5,363 bases of DNA from Gemmatimonadota bacterium (GTDB lineage: Bacteria > Gemmatimonadota > Gemmatimonadetes > Gemmatimonadales > GWC2-71-9): assembly GCA_029859185.1 (NCBI GenBank), contig JAOUDR010000242.1, forward strand, positions 1-5,363. Reading direction: 5' to 3'. Numbering within the stretch: the first letter of the stretch is position 1; each line of letters starts with the position of its first letter. Both the position numbers and the translations under genes were made by a program. Positions 5,027 to 5,363 of this stretch are shown one piece after another. The notes under the pieces are model-generated. The model ran no database searches and had not been told where the DNA came from. It saw nothing but the letters and a program-made list of their open reading frames with translations.

Positions 5027-5363
5027 CAGTGAGGGGGCATGTGCGCGCTCGCGACCGCCTCGACCGCGGTCCGCGCTGCTCGCTGGAGGATCGCGTCGTC
5101 TGCCGCCGAGATCCCGAGTCCGGAGAGCGACGGGGGATCGCGGCCGGTGAGTCCGCGGTAGATCGTGAGCGCGGCCAGGTAGGTGCCCATCACACTCGGA
5201 TGGAAGTCGTCCGGACCGTAGAGCGGAAGAGTGAGTTTCTCGTCCCACGCGGCGCGCCACGCGTCGCCGGCCGGGAACAGCTCAGCGTCGGCCTCCGCGG
5301 CCGCCGTGCGATACGACAGACTCACGTCGTCGAAGAAGTCGAGACGGGAGCGATCCGGCCACA
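5026..5363 (-). CDS. SGNH/GDSL-type hydrolase, C-terminal part (partial)
   Basis: The frame is open from the right window edge to TGA at 5028-5026, giving 112 codons. The key motif is YGPDDFHPSVMGTYLAALTIY, the block V of SGNH hydrolases, where Asp and His of DxxH (here DDFH) complete the catalytic triad. Upstream are the FPAGDAW segment (usually PVG-AW in this group) and LTLPLY. The Ser and Gly/Asn blocks lie outside the window. Family members are esterases, lipases or carbohydrate deacetylases; the substrate cannot be judged from this part. A GTG at 5325 is an internal Val codon and not the start, since conserved-looking sequence (DFFDDVSLSYRTAA) continues upstream. The C-terminal tail after the motif is Ala-rich. 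Transcription probably ends at the heptamer hairpin. Confidence 0.85.
   Translation of the reverse strand, partial: WPDRSRLDFFDDVSLSYRTAAAEADAELFPAGDAWRAAWDEKLTLPLYGPDDFHPSVMGTYLAALTIYRGLTGRDPPSLSGLGISAADDAILQRAARTAVEAVASAHMPPH

Overview
This 5363-base, GC-rich window looks like a piece of a high-GC bacterial chromosome. The Sec signal peptide ending in Ala-Gln, the S9 peptidase and the DUF4382-type lipoprotein would fit a Gemmatimonadota-like organism. That placement is an inference from style, not from a marker gene, and I hold it loosely. No mobile element, CRISPR array, tRNA or rRNA is visible.

Layout from left to right. The 3' end of an unrecognised plus-strand gene (1-116) converges on a minus-strand gene series, and a strong hairpin lies between them (154-185). 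The minus-strand series, read in its own direction, is: a small FmdB-type zinc-ribbon protein (3525-3319); a secreted S9 / DPP-IV-like serine peptidase (3160-842); a VOC (glyoxalase-fold) protein (about 818-486) with no canonical start codon; and a small three-helix membrane protein (489-217) whose GTG start overlaps the VOC stop by four bases. A good sigma70-type promoter (TGGACA-N17-TATATT) lies in an AT-rich island just upstream of the FmdB gene. Upstream of that, also on the minus strand, is a separate gene joining a divergent mono-cluster ferredoxin domain to a CDGSH iron-sulfur domain (4076-3627). A plus-strand DUF4382-like lipoprotein (4264-4935) diverges from it. The lipoprotein converges on the C-terminal part of an SGNH/GDSL-type hydrolase (5363-5026, minus strand, cut by the window edge). 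Between these two lies a heptamer tandem repeat that folds into a long hairpin and probably serves as a shared terminator.

How the genes relate. S9 peptidase, VOC protein and membrane protein are packed tightly enough to be co-translated. FmdB may be co-transcribed with them, but its 158-base gap to the peptidase holds two hairpins, so that is uncertain. No shared pathway is evident from the gene content.

I do not see a convincing undescribed system. The items most worth a second look are the missing start codon of the VOC gene next to a seven-G run, the heptamer-repeat hairpin, a recurring CCACCC/GGGTGG hairpin just past three minus-strand stop codons (one of which runs into the fmdB promoter), and the apparent lack of the DPP-IV Glu-Glu motif in the peptidase.
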